DNA from: Ypsolopha sequella
Taxonomy: Eukaryota; Arthropoda; Insecta; Lepidoptera; Ypsolophidae
DNA length: 64,000 bases
Assembly: GCA_934047225.1 (NCBI GenBank)
Contig: OW203988.1
Location: 1,488,001 to 1,552,000, forward strand
Reading direction: 5' to 3'
Shown: in pieces, positions 46,632-55,829 of the stretch
How the letters are laid out: each line of letters opens with the position of its first letter
Numbering within the stretch: position 1 is the stretch's first letter
The notes under the pieces: generated by a model
The model's database searches: none
Seen by the model: only the letters and a program-made list of their open reading frames with translations
What the model was told of the DNA's origin: nothing
Translations under genes and position numbers: made by a program

Positions 46632-47041
46632 TGTAACCGCGAGGTTACAGGAATGCAGAGCTGATGGGATTTGAAGATTGATTGGAGAATTGTGGGTAAA
46701 CTGACTGACCTTTGGTGATGATTGTGGATGGATGCGCCGTGTGGCGTCTCTCCTTGTTGGGCTGATGAAGCTGGCGCCTTGGGCAGGGATGTGCAGAATG
46801 TCTTGGTTCGTGGAGTACTAAACACAGCACTGGTATGATCACAACACTGGTAGGTACGCGAGATTTCGGCGTGTTGGCGGCGCGAGTGTGTACACACGTG
46901 TCGTTTGAACGATGTCCCGAGCGGAAGAGAGTGAACGAACGGCGTCCAGCGCGCGAGTCGATTGTGTCGCCAGGTGGCGCCAGCGCTGCGCCGCGAAATT
47001 AGTCATGCACATGCGCGAACGTCACGCTGGTGGCGTGAACA
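46632..47041 (-). repeat. Element B 3' LTR
   Basis: A 410-bp copy. The pol stop codon (46999-47001) lies 41 bp inside it. Confidence 0.95.
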
Positions 47042-50000
47042 TCCTGGGGGGGCCGGGGCTGCGGCTCTTCTTGAGCTGAATCCAACGGCAGCCTGGCTAT
47101 CTTGAACACAGGTCGTCGCAGATTTCCATGAGCTGTGTCCAGATCCACAACTCGGATCACTCCATCCTTGCCAGGTATCGTGCGGAGAATTCTCCCCAAC
47201 TTCCATTGGAGCGGAGGCAGGTCATCCTCTTTGATGAGGACCAGTTCACCCACTTGAGGAGGGGAAGAAGGGGAGAGCCATTTGGAGCGGGTTTGCAGGG
47301 TATGGAGGTAGGATCTGGACCAGAGAGTCCAAAAGCGCTGAGAGAGCGCTTGAATGAGTTGAAACCGTTTAAGAGCAGATATGGGTCTGTCGTCAAAAGA
47401 CTGTTCAGGTAGAGCGGTGAGCGGACGACCAATAATGAAATGTCCGGCCGTGAGAGGTTCAAAGTCCGTAGGGTCGGATGAAATTGGGCAGAGCGGTCTT
47501 GAGTTGAGTACAGCCTCAATTCGAGCCAAAAGGGTAGAGAATTCCTCAAAAGTGAGGTGCTGTTCACCTATCACGCGATAAAGTAGTTGCTTGGTGGATT
47601 TTACGTTTATCTCGTGCAGAGCGCCGAACCAAGGCCCTTTAGGCGGGTTCAGTAACCAAGTTATGTGCTGATTCGCGAGCTTGTGAGTGATTGCATCATT
47701 GTTTGACCTGAGGAAGTTCTGAACTTCAATGAGCTGATTCCTAGCACCTACATAGTTTGTGCCGCAGTCTGAGCGAATGAGAACTGGAGTACCGCGACGT
47801 GAGATAAAACGTTGCAATGCCGCAAAGAACGCTTCCGTTGTGAGTGCAGAGACTGGTTCCAAATGAACCGCCTTTGTTGCGAGGCAAACGAAAATACAAA
47901 AATACGCCTTTATGAGTTTCGCGTTCCGCAACGTGCTGGACTTAACGAAGAAGTGGCCAGCAAAGTCCGTCGTGACGTGACTAAAAACTGGCTGAGGAGT
48001 GACTCTGTCTAATAGAAGATCAGCCATGAGCGGAGCCTTAGGCTGAGCGCGGCACCGGAAACATCTAATACATTTAAACACGCGGTGTCTAATAATACGA
48101 CGAGCGGACAGAATCCAGTACTGCTGGCGTAATATGGCGTGTAATGTGTCAGCTCCAGGGTGGCAGTGTATTTTGTGATAATGGTCTATGATGAGATCTA
48201 CGAGCGGACTTGAGCTGGGTAGAATGAGTGGGTGTTGAGCGTCATACCTAATTGACGCGTGAGAGAGACGACCACCGACTCTCAAGAGGCCGTCCTTTAT
48301 GAAGGGCGAGAGGCGCTGGAGCCGAACGGGACAAACTTTATCAGTCTGGATACGATTAATGTCTTCAGCAAACTCATTGTGCTGAACAGAGCGGACCCAG
48401 TCCAACAGAGCGTCCCTGCGTTCATTAGCTGTCAACGGACCAGAGCGCCGTGCATCTGGGCTGTGCCGACAATTGAATATGAACCTTTGAATACAAGCCG
48501 TCACTCCGACGAGCTTGTCAAGTGAGCTGTAGTGAGTGAGCAAGTCCAGATCGATATCTGGGACTGCTATGTGTGCTGGTACCTTTTTGGGCTTAAGGCC
48601 TGGGAGAGCATGATGGCCTAGAGCGGGTGGCAACTTGGGCCAAGTGCAGGTAGGTTCTTTGAGCCAACTGGGTGACCACCAAAGGTCATGAAGTGAGAGA
48701 GACTGGGCAGACATGCCTCTGCTTGCACAGTCAGCAGGGTTGAGGTTTGTGGGCACATGCCTCCACGTATTGCTAGTTGAAGTAGCTGTGATCTTAGCCA
48801 CTCGATTGGCCTCGAAAGTCTGTAATCGGTGAGGTGGGGTATTGAGCCATGCCAAAACTATTGTGCTATCTGACCAGCATGTGTGTGTTTGAATGGCTAT
48901 ATGAGCTGACAGTTGGGCTGAAACTCGAGTCATGAGCTGAGATAAAAGAGTCGCGGCTGACAACTCCAATTTCGGGATTGAGAGGCGAGTCTTAATGGGT
49001 GCGACCTTGGACTTGCCAATGATTAGGTGTACATTGACATGTCCAGTGGTATTGCGCTCATGAAGGTAGATAACGGCACCAAAGCCAGCCTCTGATGCGT
49101 CCGCGAACCCGTGAAGTGAGTAAGTAGACGTGGGCTTATACTTACAAATGTGTCGAGGTAAACGGAGGTTTGAGAGCTGAGGAAGATCCTCTGAAATGTG
49201 TTGCCACTCTGTGTGGACTTCTTCAGAGATAGGCTCATCCCATCCTATTTTCAGAAGCCAAAGCTTCTGGAGAAGAATCTTTGCGCGGAAGATGACTGGA
49301 GTAACCCAGCCATTGGGGTCATAGAGAGACGCTACTGTACTGAGAATGGAGCGCTTTGTGACTTGAGCATGAGTGGGCAGAGAAATGCGATAAGTGAACT
49401 CATCAGTTTGAGGAATCCACTGTATTCCCAGAACCTTAATGGAATTAGAGTCGGGACTGAAGTCAAAGTCCTTGGGCATGTCGCACTGGTCATCTGGGAA
49501 CCGTTCAAGGAGCTGAGGCGAGTTGGAGGTCCATTTACTGAGCTGGAAGCCACCTAGAGCGAGTAACTCGATCAGATCGTTTTGGAGCGACTGAGCAGAT
49601 TCCACAGAATCTGCACCTGAGAGAATGTCGTCCACAAATATTGATTTGCGGAGGATCTGAGCAGCGTGGGGGTAGCGATGACCTTCGTCATCAGCCAATT
49701 GGAGTAAAGTGCGGATGGCATGGTATGGGCTGGACCTTAATCCATATGTGACGGTATTAAGGGCATACGTGAGCAGGGGCTGGTCGGGTGAAGACCGCCA
49801 GAGAATGAGTTGAAAAGGTCTTTGCTCTGGGTGAATGAGTATATTTCTGAACATCATTCGGATGTCTGTGCTGAAAACTTGTGAGTGGATCCTGAAGGAC
49901 ATGATAATGTCAACAATATCTTGTTGAAGAGCTGGACCTGTATGGAGACAATCATTTAAATTGACGCCATTTGAGCTTTTACAACTTCCGTCAAAGACGC

Positions 50001-51033
50001 AGCGTAACTTTTCTGATCCTGGCTTGAATATGCCATGATGTGGGATATAGAAATGGGATTTATGAGCAAAGGTATTGGGGTGACACGGCGACATATGTCC
50101 CAATTTTATGTAATCTGACATGAATTCTACGTATTTGGAGCGGAAGGGCGGGTTCGCTAGCAGCTTCTTCTCTAAATTGAGAAACCTGCGTAGCGCAATA
50201 GCATGAGTGGAACCTAATGTCGGCGCGTTGTGCAGAAAGGGCAGTGTAACCATATATTGACCTGATGGTTCACGAGTAGTTGTAGTGCGGAAAATGTCCT
50301 CACACTGATCCTCTAATGGGCTGGTATGCTTGTAGGTTTGGGGTTCCTCGGATTCCCAAAACCTCTCAAGACTTTTGTGAATGTCATGAGTGGAATGCTC
50401 TGAGTCCGTGTGAGAGCCGACAATGTGAACTGAATTGACCTGATTCGTGGGTGAGGTATGTAAACTTTCGAAAGGTCCTATTAATGTAAAATCGAATATC
50501 GTGCCGAAGGCTATGGGCTTGCCAGGGCCGAGCGAAACCTTGGTTCCGTCTAACACTTGACCAAGAACGTCAGATCCTAGTATTAGATCAACCGGAGCTG
50601 GTGTGTGATATTCTCGATCAGCAAGAGGAATCGGTGGGTGACCTGTTAACTGAGCGAGATCTGGAACCTTTTCTAACGGTAGGTACCCAATTACGTTCTT
50701 CAATATATGAGCTGTGGCCGTGATCGTAGGTGTGTCACGGTGTGTAGGTCGGCATACAATTGTGATTGATGCCTTTGAGTTTTGTGTGTGCTGATTTCCA
50801 ACTCCTGCGATTTTTAGAGATGTATGTTTTAATGGTAAATTTAAAATTGTGGCCATGCGCTGAGAACAAAGAGTCAGCATACTTCCACAGTCTAACAGGG
50901 CTCGTGCTGAGTGAAATTGACCATTTACGTCTGCTATTTTAAGTGAGACGGTTGGCAACAAAATTGGTGTGTTAGTGACGTTCACTACACGTTGTGCGGA
51001 GTTACAGGAATTCTCTGTTGGAGTTGAAGTCAT
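46999..51033 (-). CDS. pol: Element B Pol: protease, RT, RNase H, integrase
   Basis: 1344 codons from the first ATG at 51033, though the frame is open upstream to the Gag stop. Domains in order: aspartic protease (ALLDCGSML near residue 45; relatives usually have DSG or DTG, here DCG), reverse transcriptase (VFDGSCKSSNG, STDIRMMF, FVDDILSG), RNase H (FADASEAGFG, PKLELSAA, WSDST, NPADCASRG), integrase zinc region (H-x-H and CIRCFRC) and DDE core (TTDFAG, RSDCGTNYVG, E in ALHEINVKS), then a tail with GELVLIKEDDLPP. All expected acidic residues are visible, so activity is plausible. It ends inside the 3' LTR. Confidence 0.96.
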   Translation of the reverse strand: MTSTPTENSCNSAQRVVNVTNTPILLPTVSLKIADVNGQFHSARALLDCGSMLTLCSQRMATILNLPLKHTSLKIAGVGNQHTQNSKASITIVCRPTHRDTPTITATAHILKNVIGYLPLEKVPDLAQLTGHPPIPLADREYHTPAPVDLILGSDVLGQVLDGTKVSLGPGKPIAFGTIFDFTLIGPFESLHTSPTNQVNSVHIVGSHTDSEHSTHDIHKSLERFWESEEPQTYKHTSPLEDQCEDIFRTTTTREPSGQYMVTLPFLHNAPTLGSTHAIALRRFLNLEKKLLANPPFRSKYVEFMSDYIKLGHMSPCHPNTFAHKSHFYIPHHGIFKPGSEKLRCVFDGSCKSSNGVNLNDCLHTGPALQQDIVDIIMSFRIHSQVFSTDIRMMFRNILIHPEQRPFQLILWRSSPDQPLLTYALNTVTYGLRSSPYHAIRTLLQLADDEGHRYPHAAQILRKSIFVDDILSGADSVESAQSLQNDLIELLALGGFQLSKWTSNSPQLLERFPDDQCDMPKDFDFSPDSNSIKVLGIQWIPQTDEFTYRISLPTHAQVTKRSILSTVASLYDPNGWVTPVIFRAKILLQKLWLLKIGWDEPISEEVHTEWQHISEDLPQLSNLRLPRHICKYKPTSTYSLHGFADASEAGFGAVIYLHERNTTGHVNVHLIIGKSKVAPIKTRLSIPKLELSAATLLSQLMTRVSAQLSAHIAIQTHTCWSDSTIVLAWLNTPPHRLQTFEANRVAKITATSTSNTWRHVPTNLNPADCASRGMSAQSLSLHDLWWSPSWLKEPTCTWPKLPPALGHHALPGLKPKKVPAHIAVPDIDLDLLTHYSSLDKLVGVTACIQRFIFNCRHSPDARRSGPLTANERRDALLDWVRSVQHNEFAEDINRIQTDKVCPVRLQRLSPFIKDGLLRVGGRLSHASIRYDAQHPLILPSSSPLVDLIIDHYHKIHCHPGADTLHAILRQQYWILSARRIIRHRVFKCIRCFRCRAQPKAPLMADLLLDRVTPQPVFSHVTTDFAGHFFVKSSTLRNAKLIKAYFCIFVCLATKAVHLEPVSALTTEAFFAALQRFISRRGTPVLIRSDCGTNYVGARNQLIEVQNFLRSNNDAITHKLANQHITWLLNPPKGPWFGALHEINVKSTKQLLYRVIGEQHLTFEEFSTLLARIEAVLNSRPLCPISSDPTDFEPLTAGHFIIGRPLTALPEQSFDDRPISALKRFQLIQALSQRFWTLWSRSYLHTLQTRSKWLSPSSPPQVGELVLIKEDDLPPLQWKLGRILRTIPGKDGVIRVVDLDTAHGNLRRPVFKIARLPLDSAQEEPQPRPPQDVHATSVTFAHVHD

Positions 51034-51135
51034 GGAGTGAAAATGAGCTGAGTGTGTATGTGATGAGTGTGCGTGTGATGAGTGTGCTGAGTGCTGGTCG
51101 TCCTCGCCTTCATAGTGCTCTGTTATTGTAGGCAG

Positions 51136-52704
51136 TCATTGTTGCCTACCTACCCGAGACCTACTTGGCGATCGCGATTGAGTGGGCGAGTTGGGATGGG
51201 ACGTGTATGCCTGTGTTGCATGTGCCGAATGGTATTGAGGCTCATGCGCTGAGCGCTGTCTGGGCTGCTCACGTAGAGACGGAGGCAGCAAATGAGCAGA
51301 TGAGCGTGTCGGAGACATGGCCCCATGGCGATGCAATGAAGTGTGGTGGTTAGTCCGCCCACACTCCTTGCATGCCCGTGTAGACCTGCACTCGTTCTCA
51401 TAATGAGGACCCAAACAGCGTCGGCACCGGTTGCGTGAGTTCACAAAATCCCACCGACCTTGAACCGGTTGGTTATTAAATTCTGGGCAGGCGATGAGTT
51501 TGTGTCCCCTATTCCTGCAGTATGGGCATGGCATACCACCAGTAGGGGAAGAAGGTTGAGCCGAATAATTCTGATGGCGAGTGGGTGATGGGGATGATTG
51601 GGCCGAGTAAACTGGCGCTGTCGCAAATGCCAAAAATGGTTGACGAATAGGACGGGGGGAGCGATTGTCCTGCCGAGGAGCTAGTGGGCGGAACTCTTGA
51701 TGAGCCTGGTAGGGCTGACGTGGAGTACCTCGAGTGGGCTGAACCAGCTGATTGAGCCGAGCGAGCCTTTCTGACGGGCCGAGCCGTGCTGAAGAAGGAG
51801 CATCCTGTGACGCAAGGGACGACGACTCATTCTCCTTGCAGCGCGCGTGCTCTTCCAAGAACTCAATGAGGTTCTTGAGCGTGGGCAGAGTTGCGCGAGA
51901 TCCGTACTTCCGCTCGAAAAGAGTGCGGAGCTCGCCTTGTAGTTTTCGCACCACCATGGACACGAAAACATAGTCAGAATCTTTCATGGGCAGATCGAGG
52001 TTGCGGACAGCGCTTTGCGCTGAGATAAGCGGAATTAAGAACGATGTGCGGATATCCGAACGCATGTGGATGTGCGGAAGGTTCATGATAATGTCCACAA
52101 ATCGGTCAATGAGTACGCGACGATTGTCGTAACGCTTGGTGAGAATTTCCATGGCTATGGGATAATTCTCGTTGGTAGGGTAGAGGTGTTTCACCATTTC
52201 ATGTGCCTCACCCTTTAGGGCACCTAACAAATAATGCAGTTTGACAGCATCCGAGACTGTAGCCATCTCACTGATAAGGCTCCTAAAAACGGCAATAAAC
52301 GAGGGCCACTCTTCCACGTTCGAATGAAACTCCGGTATGGGTATTTTTGGTAGAACACCAACGGGTGTACCTGAGCTGAGGGGTTGCGTCTTGTCCGGAA
52401 GAGCTGATTTTTCATTTAATTTTTCGAATGCCACTAGGATAGCATCATAGTTGCTAAGTGCCGACTGAAAATTTTTTGTGTAGGTTGCCTCAGTTTCGTC
52501 GGACAAATCCTCATCGTCAAGGATCTCATAATATACGTCCTCTAACTTAGTTTTAACGCTTTGTATGTTTGCGTAACGAGCGGTGAATTCCGCCACAGAA
52601 TATGTTTTTCTGTCGCCTGCCTCGACCGCCGCACCAATCTCCTTTAACAAAACTATCGCCTTTACGGCCTCACGAAACATCGCGGCTTGTGATTTCGAAG
52701 GCAT
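51136..52704 (-). CDS. gag: Element B Gag
   Basis: 522 codons from ATG at 52704. The N-terminal helical region and DUF1759-like core include IPEFHSNVEEWPSF and LKGEAHEMVKHLYP. Three zinc-knuckle motifs follow near residues 395-455: CPYCRNRGHKLIAC, CRRCLGPHYENEC and CKECGRTNHHTSLH. The end is rich in Ser, Gln and Arg. The stop is UGA (51136-51138) in the context CAA UGA CUG, and the same frame continues 34 codons to the first pol ATG. Confidence 0.95.
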   Translation of the reverse strand: MPSKSQAAMFREAVKAIVLLKEIGAAVEAGDRKTYSVAEFTARYANIQSVKTKLEDVYYEILDDEDLSDETEATYTKNFQSALSNYDAILVAFEKLNEKSALPDKTQPLSSGTPVGVLPKIPIPEFHSNVEEWPSFIAVFRSLISEMATVSDAVKLHYLLGALKGEAHEMVKHLYPTNENYPIAMEILTKRYDNRRVLIDRFVDIIMNLPHIHMRSDIRTSFLIPLISAQSAVRNLDLPMKDSDYVFVSMVVRKLQGELRTLFERKYGSRATLPTLKNLIEFLEEHARCKENESSSLASQDAPSSARLGPSERLARLNQLVQPTRGTPRQPYQAHQEFRPLAPRQDNRSPRPIRQPFLAFATAPVYSAQSSPSPTRHQNYSAQPSSPTGGMPCPYCRNRGHKLIACPEFNNQPVQGRWDFVNSRNRCRRCLGPHYENECRSTRACKECGRTNHHTSLHRHGAMSPTRSSAHLLPPSLREQPRQRSAHEPQYHSAHATQAYTSHPNSPTQSRSPSRSRVGRQQ

Positions 52705-53802
52705 CTTAATCTTGTTAAAGTAGGTGGTTGATTACTAAGATAAAATACACAACGAGTTTGAGCTGAACTATAAGAGCGGACGTACAACTAAAATAATTGA
52801 TGAGATAGATGAATAGAGCTGAGATACTTGCGCGGATGAAGTAACAATGACTATGTTCAAACGGAACACGGAACACTTAAATAAACACGACCGAGAAAAA
52901 AAAAATTTTTTTTTTTTTAAACAACCTGTATATGAGCTGATAAACCAACGTGGAACATCCTATATGTGTACCACAAACAATAAGAGCAGAGACGAGAAGA
53001 AAAAAAAATGTTTACTATATTTGTGCTATATGCACCCGGTTAAAAAACAGGCAATAACACGAAAAAACTGTCCGGCAAACTATTACTGCGACACGAGATT
53101 ACCGCAACACAAAATATCGAAAAGGGCTGATGAACTTGTTTACTTTTATGTTATTTGCCTTGAAATCATGTGCCGACAATACGCGTTAGTTCTTGCTTAC
53201 ACGATGGTACATTTACAACAAAAACAAATTCTATTTATAGAACCTACTTCTTTGAGTGCGTAAACAAACAAAGAATGTATTTACCTGGCCGAAATCGGTT
53301 CTAAATGAGTGGACAATATATTTGGGTAAAAATAGGTAAATTGGGTCGGGTCGGGTCGGGTGTTTTAATAAAGAAATATAGTGGACTGTAAAAAACAATT
53401 GGGCTGAATGGATATAATTATATTATCTGAGCTGAATAATAATAATAAACGGGATGAAAGTGAGTTTATTGTGTGGCGGGGGCGGGGGGGGCCGGTTCTA
53501 TACAGATAAATGGAATGTTCTAGGCGGCGCGAACGCAGTAATCACCTACCCGAAACAGGTATTCTCAAGATCACAAAATGTTTTTTGCCGGAAAGAGGGC
53601 CGGGAAGGGGCCAAAATATGTAACCGGGTGAAAATGGACTGTAGTAAATCGACGGGGGCTGGTTCAAACAAAGTAACGGGCCGGCGGGGGGGAGGCGGGG
53701 GGTGATATAAACCAAAAATTTTCCGCTCGACGGACCAAAATTTTTCGTAAACGGTCTCGAAGGATCAAAAATTTTCCGTAAACGGTCTCGAAGGATCAAA
53801 AA
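52705..53802 (-). other. Element B leader with repeated primer-site-like units
   Basis: About 1.1 kb between the 5' LTR and gag. Next to the LTR the sense strand carries two copies of TTTTTGATCCTTCGAGACCG and one of TTTTGGTCCGTCGAGCGG, about 31 bp apart; the TGG-containing one looks like a BEL primer-binding site. Two G-tract clusters on the + strand (53476-53493, 53678-53703) make the sense RNA C-rich there. Confidence 0.6.
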
Positions 53803-54212
53803 TGTAACCGCGAGGTTACAGGAATGCAGAGCTGATGGGATTTGAAGATTGATTGGAGAATTGTGGGTAAACTGACTGACCTTTGATGATGATTGTGGAT
53901 GGATGCGCCGTGTGGCGTCTCTCCTTGTTGGGCTGATGAAGCTGGCACCTTGGGCAGGGATGTGCAGAATGTCTTGGTTCGTGGAGTACTAAACACAGCA
54001 CTGGTATGATCACAACACTGGTAGGTACGCGAGATTTCGGCGTGTTGGCGGCGCGAGTGTGTACACACGTGTCGTTTGAACGATGTCCCGAGCGGAAGAG
54101 AGTGAACGAACGGCGTCCAGCGCGCGAGTCGATTGTGTCGCCAGGTGGCGCCAGCGCTGCGCCGCGAAATTAGTCATGCACATGCGCGAACGTCACGCTG
54201 GTGGCGTGAACA
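53803..54212 (-). repeat. Element B 5' LTR
   Basis: 410 bp, TGTTCACGCC...TTACA when read on the element strand. It should hold the element promoter. Confidence 0.95.
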
Positions 54213-54217
54213 TGTAG

Positions 54218-54374
54218 AATATAAATCTGGGACAGCTTATGGGCCCCTGTTCCAGCTGCTAATATCGCCCTTTATCATACAATTTGTGGTATCTGAGCGT
54301 GGTTATGGAACCCTCGCACCAGTGACGCCGATGCCCGTCACTAGTCAGAAACATTAACACTCTTTTATCAAACA
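54218..54374 (+). repeat. Element A 3' LTR, right part
   Basis: The last 157 bp of the split LTR, from AATATAAATCTGGG to ATCAAACA; 519 plus 157 equals the 676 bp of the 5' LTR exactly. Confidence 0.95.
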
Positions 54375-54544
54375 ATAGGCAATATCTTTAATTATATAGT
54401 TCGTACTAATGGCTTACATATATCAATATATGACTACCTCCGCCCATTCGATTAGTCTTGCTAAGAAGAAGGGCAAGAAACTTTTTTTAGCTTATATGTA
54501 TTACACAACTACATAATATACTCGTATACTATATAAAATATACC

Positions 54545-54930
54545 TACCACATCCACCAATCTAGTCATACAAGCTCTTCTTCTTCTTCTTCTTCTAAATT
54601 CTTTATTGCACAGAACACAGTACAACAGGTGGATTTAATGCTAGAAGCATTTTCTCCCAGTCAACCCGACAGAAAGTACAAGAAAGTTACAGAGGCAGGT
54701 GTGCAAAAAAGCTTTACAATTTTAAATTTTAAACAAGAAATAAAAAAAAATATGTATCGATAGATAAATTTTGTAATTAAATACTAATGATATAAATATA
54801 TATATATATAAGAACATACAATATAATAATAAGCTCTTCTTTTTCGGGTACTTTTGACATTGCCCTTCTTCAATATGTCGCCAGTTTAGTCAGCATACGT
54901 CCTTTTAGGTAGGCCAGGTCGAGCTACGTT
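54545..54930 (-). mobile_element. LINE fragment interrupted by another retroposon
   Basis: CCACCAATCTAGTCATAxAAGCTCTTCT and the block TTGACATTGCCCTTCTTCAA correspond to 21424-21530, where they are contiguous. Here they are separated by a 250-bp insertion. Confidence 0.8.
54581..54830 (-). mobile_element. 5'-truncated retroposon with AAG tail
   Basis: Read on the minus strand it ends TGCAATAAAGAATTTAG followed by AAGAAGAAG, a common LINE tail type in Lepidoptera. It is flanked by a perfect 10-bp duplication AAGCTCTTCT (54571-54580 and 54831-54840). Confidence 0.85.
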
Positions 54931-55011
54931 TCCTGAGGATGCCTCGTTTAAAGGTGAAACACGTGTTGATAACTTTTCTGGCTTGTAATACAAGATTGTT
55001 ATCTAAATATA

Positions 55012-55578
55012 TAAAACAAAGTCGTGTTAGTTACACCACTTATAACTCAAGATCGGCTGGATAGATGTTAGTTATCTCTTTTTTGGTGTATTCTTCTCCG
55101 CTCCGAATAGCAGAATAAGTAATAAAATATCGGATAAGTTATCGAATAACAATAAATTAATTAATTAATTTTACGAATGCAAACAGCATGTGGTGCCATC
55201 TGTTGAAAAAACTACGCATATAAAAGAAACCTACCACTAAACGTACTAATGTACAGTGTTTATTTATCTAGCGTTCTGATATCATTAAATAACATCTAAA
55301 CCCCAAGTTTTAAAAATATACTGCGATTACCTTTTTTTCTTAGTTATTCCAAGAACTATTATTTCTGCATATATTCAATAACCTACGCTAAGCCTATGAA
55401 ACTACATGGGTCCCTGCCATTCTTCTTTCGCAATGGCAAGCAATAAAACATTTCTGTATTTGCAAAAAAAAAGTTGTATTAATGTTATTACCTTAATGAA
55501 ATCCTAAATAAAGTTTAACTAAAGTTAACACGATATTATTAGACTGTTAGGCGGAACGAAGTTCGCCGGGTCAGCTAG
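55012..55578 (+). mobile_element. Short non-autonomous Helitron, 567 bp
   Basis: It starts TCTAAATATATAAAACAAAG after an A and ends with a hairpin (GGCG-GAACGAAGTT-CGCC), then GGGTCAGCTAG before a T. No coding capacity. Confidence 0.75.
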
Positions 55579-55824
55579 TATATTTATAATCGTAAGTATA
55601 CTGCTTGCATGTGTATATTTTAGCGGTAGGGCGGGCACTGCTTTATCCATAAGTTGATGACAGTATTCTGTAAAGCGACATCTATCTTCAGTTGTAAAAG
55701 CAAATACAATTGGAATCATAAACATGAGTATAAATATATATATTTTGAAATGTCTTAAGTATCCTACACTCTTACGAAGCAAATATGGATTAAGTATGCA
55801 ATAGAAGTGAATTCTATTAAACAC
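55525..55824 (-). other. Doubtful ORF with signal-like segment
   Basis: A 99-codon minus-strand frame. Its middle reads YIFILMFMIPIVFA then FTTEDRCRFTEYCHQL, like a signal peptide and a short Cys-containing peptide. The last 18 codons lie inside the Helitron end, so the present stop is supplied by the transposon. No homology is recognised; may be chance. Confidence 0.2.
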
Positions 55825-55829
55825 ATAAG

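Larger units (their letters stand above)
46632..54212 (-). mobile_element. BEL/Pao LTR element B, nested and near-intact
   Basis: A 7581-bp element on the minus strand with 410-bp LTRs (46632-47041 and 53803-54212) that differ at only two positions by eye (G/A in CTTTGRTGATG and in GGCRCCTTGG). TGTAG is duplicated on both sides. It encodes Gag and Pol in one frame interrupted by one UGA, and all the catalytic domains are recognisable. No env-like ORF. Confidence 0.96.
41312..54374 (+). mobile_element. BEL/Pao LTR element A, split by element B
   Basis: The whole element is flanked by the 5-bp duplication ATAGG (41307-41311, 54375-54379). LTRs are 676 bp (41312-41987; 46113-46631 plus 54218-54374), start TGTTAAGAATAAAATG and end ATCAAACA, and differ at about 7 positions by eye. 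Gag is present; pol is mostly deleted. Without the nested 7581 bp and one target duplication the element is about 5.48 kb, so it could only move with help from another copy. Confidence 0.95.

Noticed and set aside
46601..46897. ORFs within the element B LTRs (also 53796-54068 and 17470-17997)
   Set aside because: They lie in LTR sequence, recur only because the LTRs are repeated, and lack protein motifs.
47128..49557. Plus-strand ORFs opposite element B pol
   Set aside because: They are antisense shadows of a strongly supported 1344-codon Pol frame and show no domain motifs.
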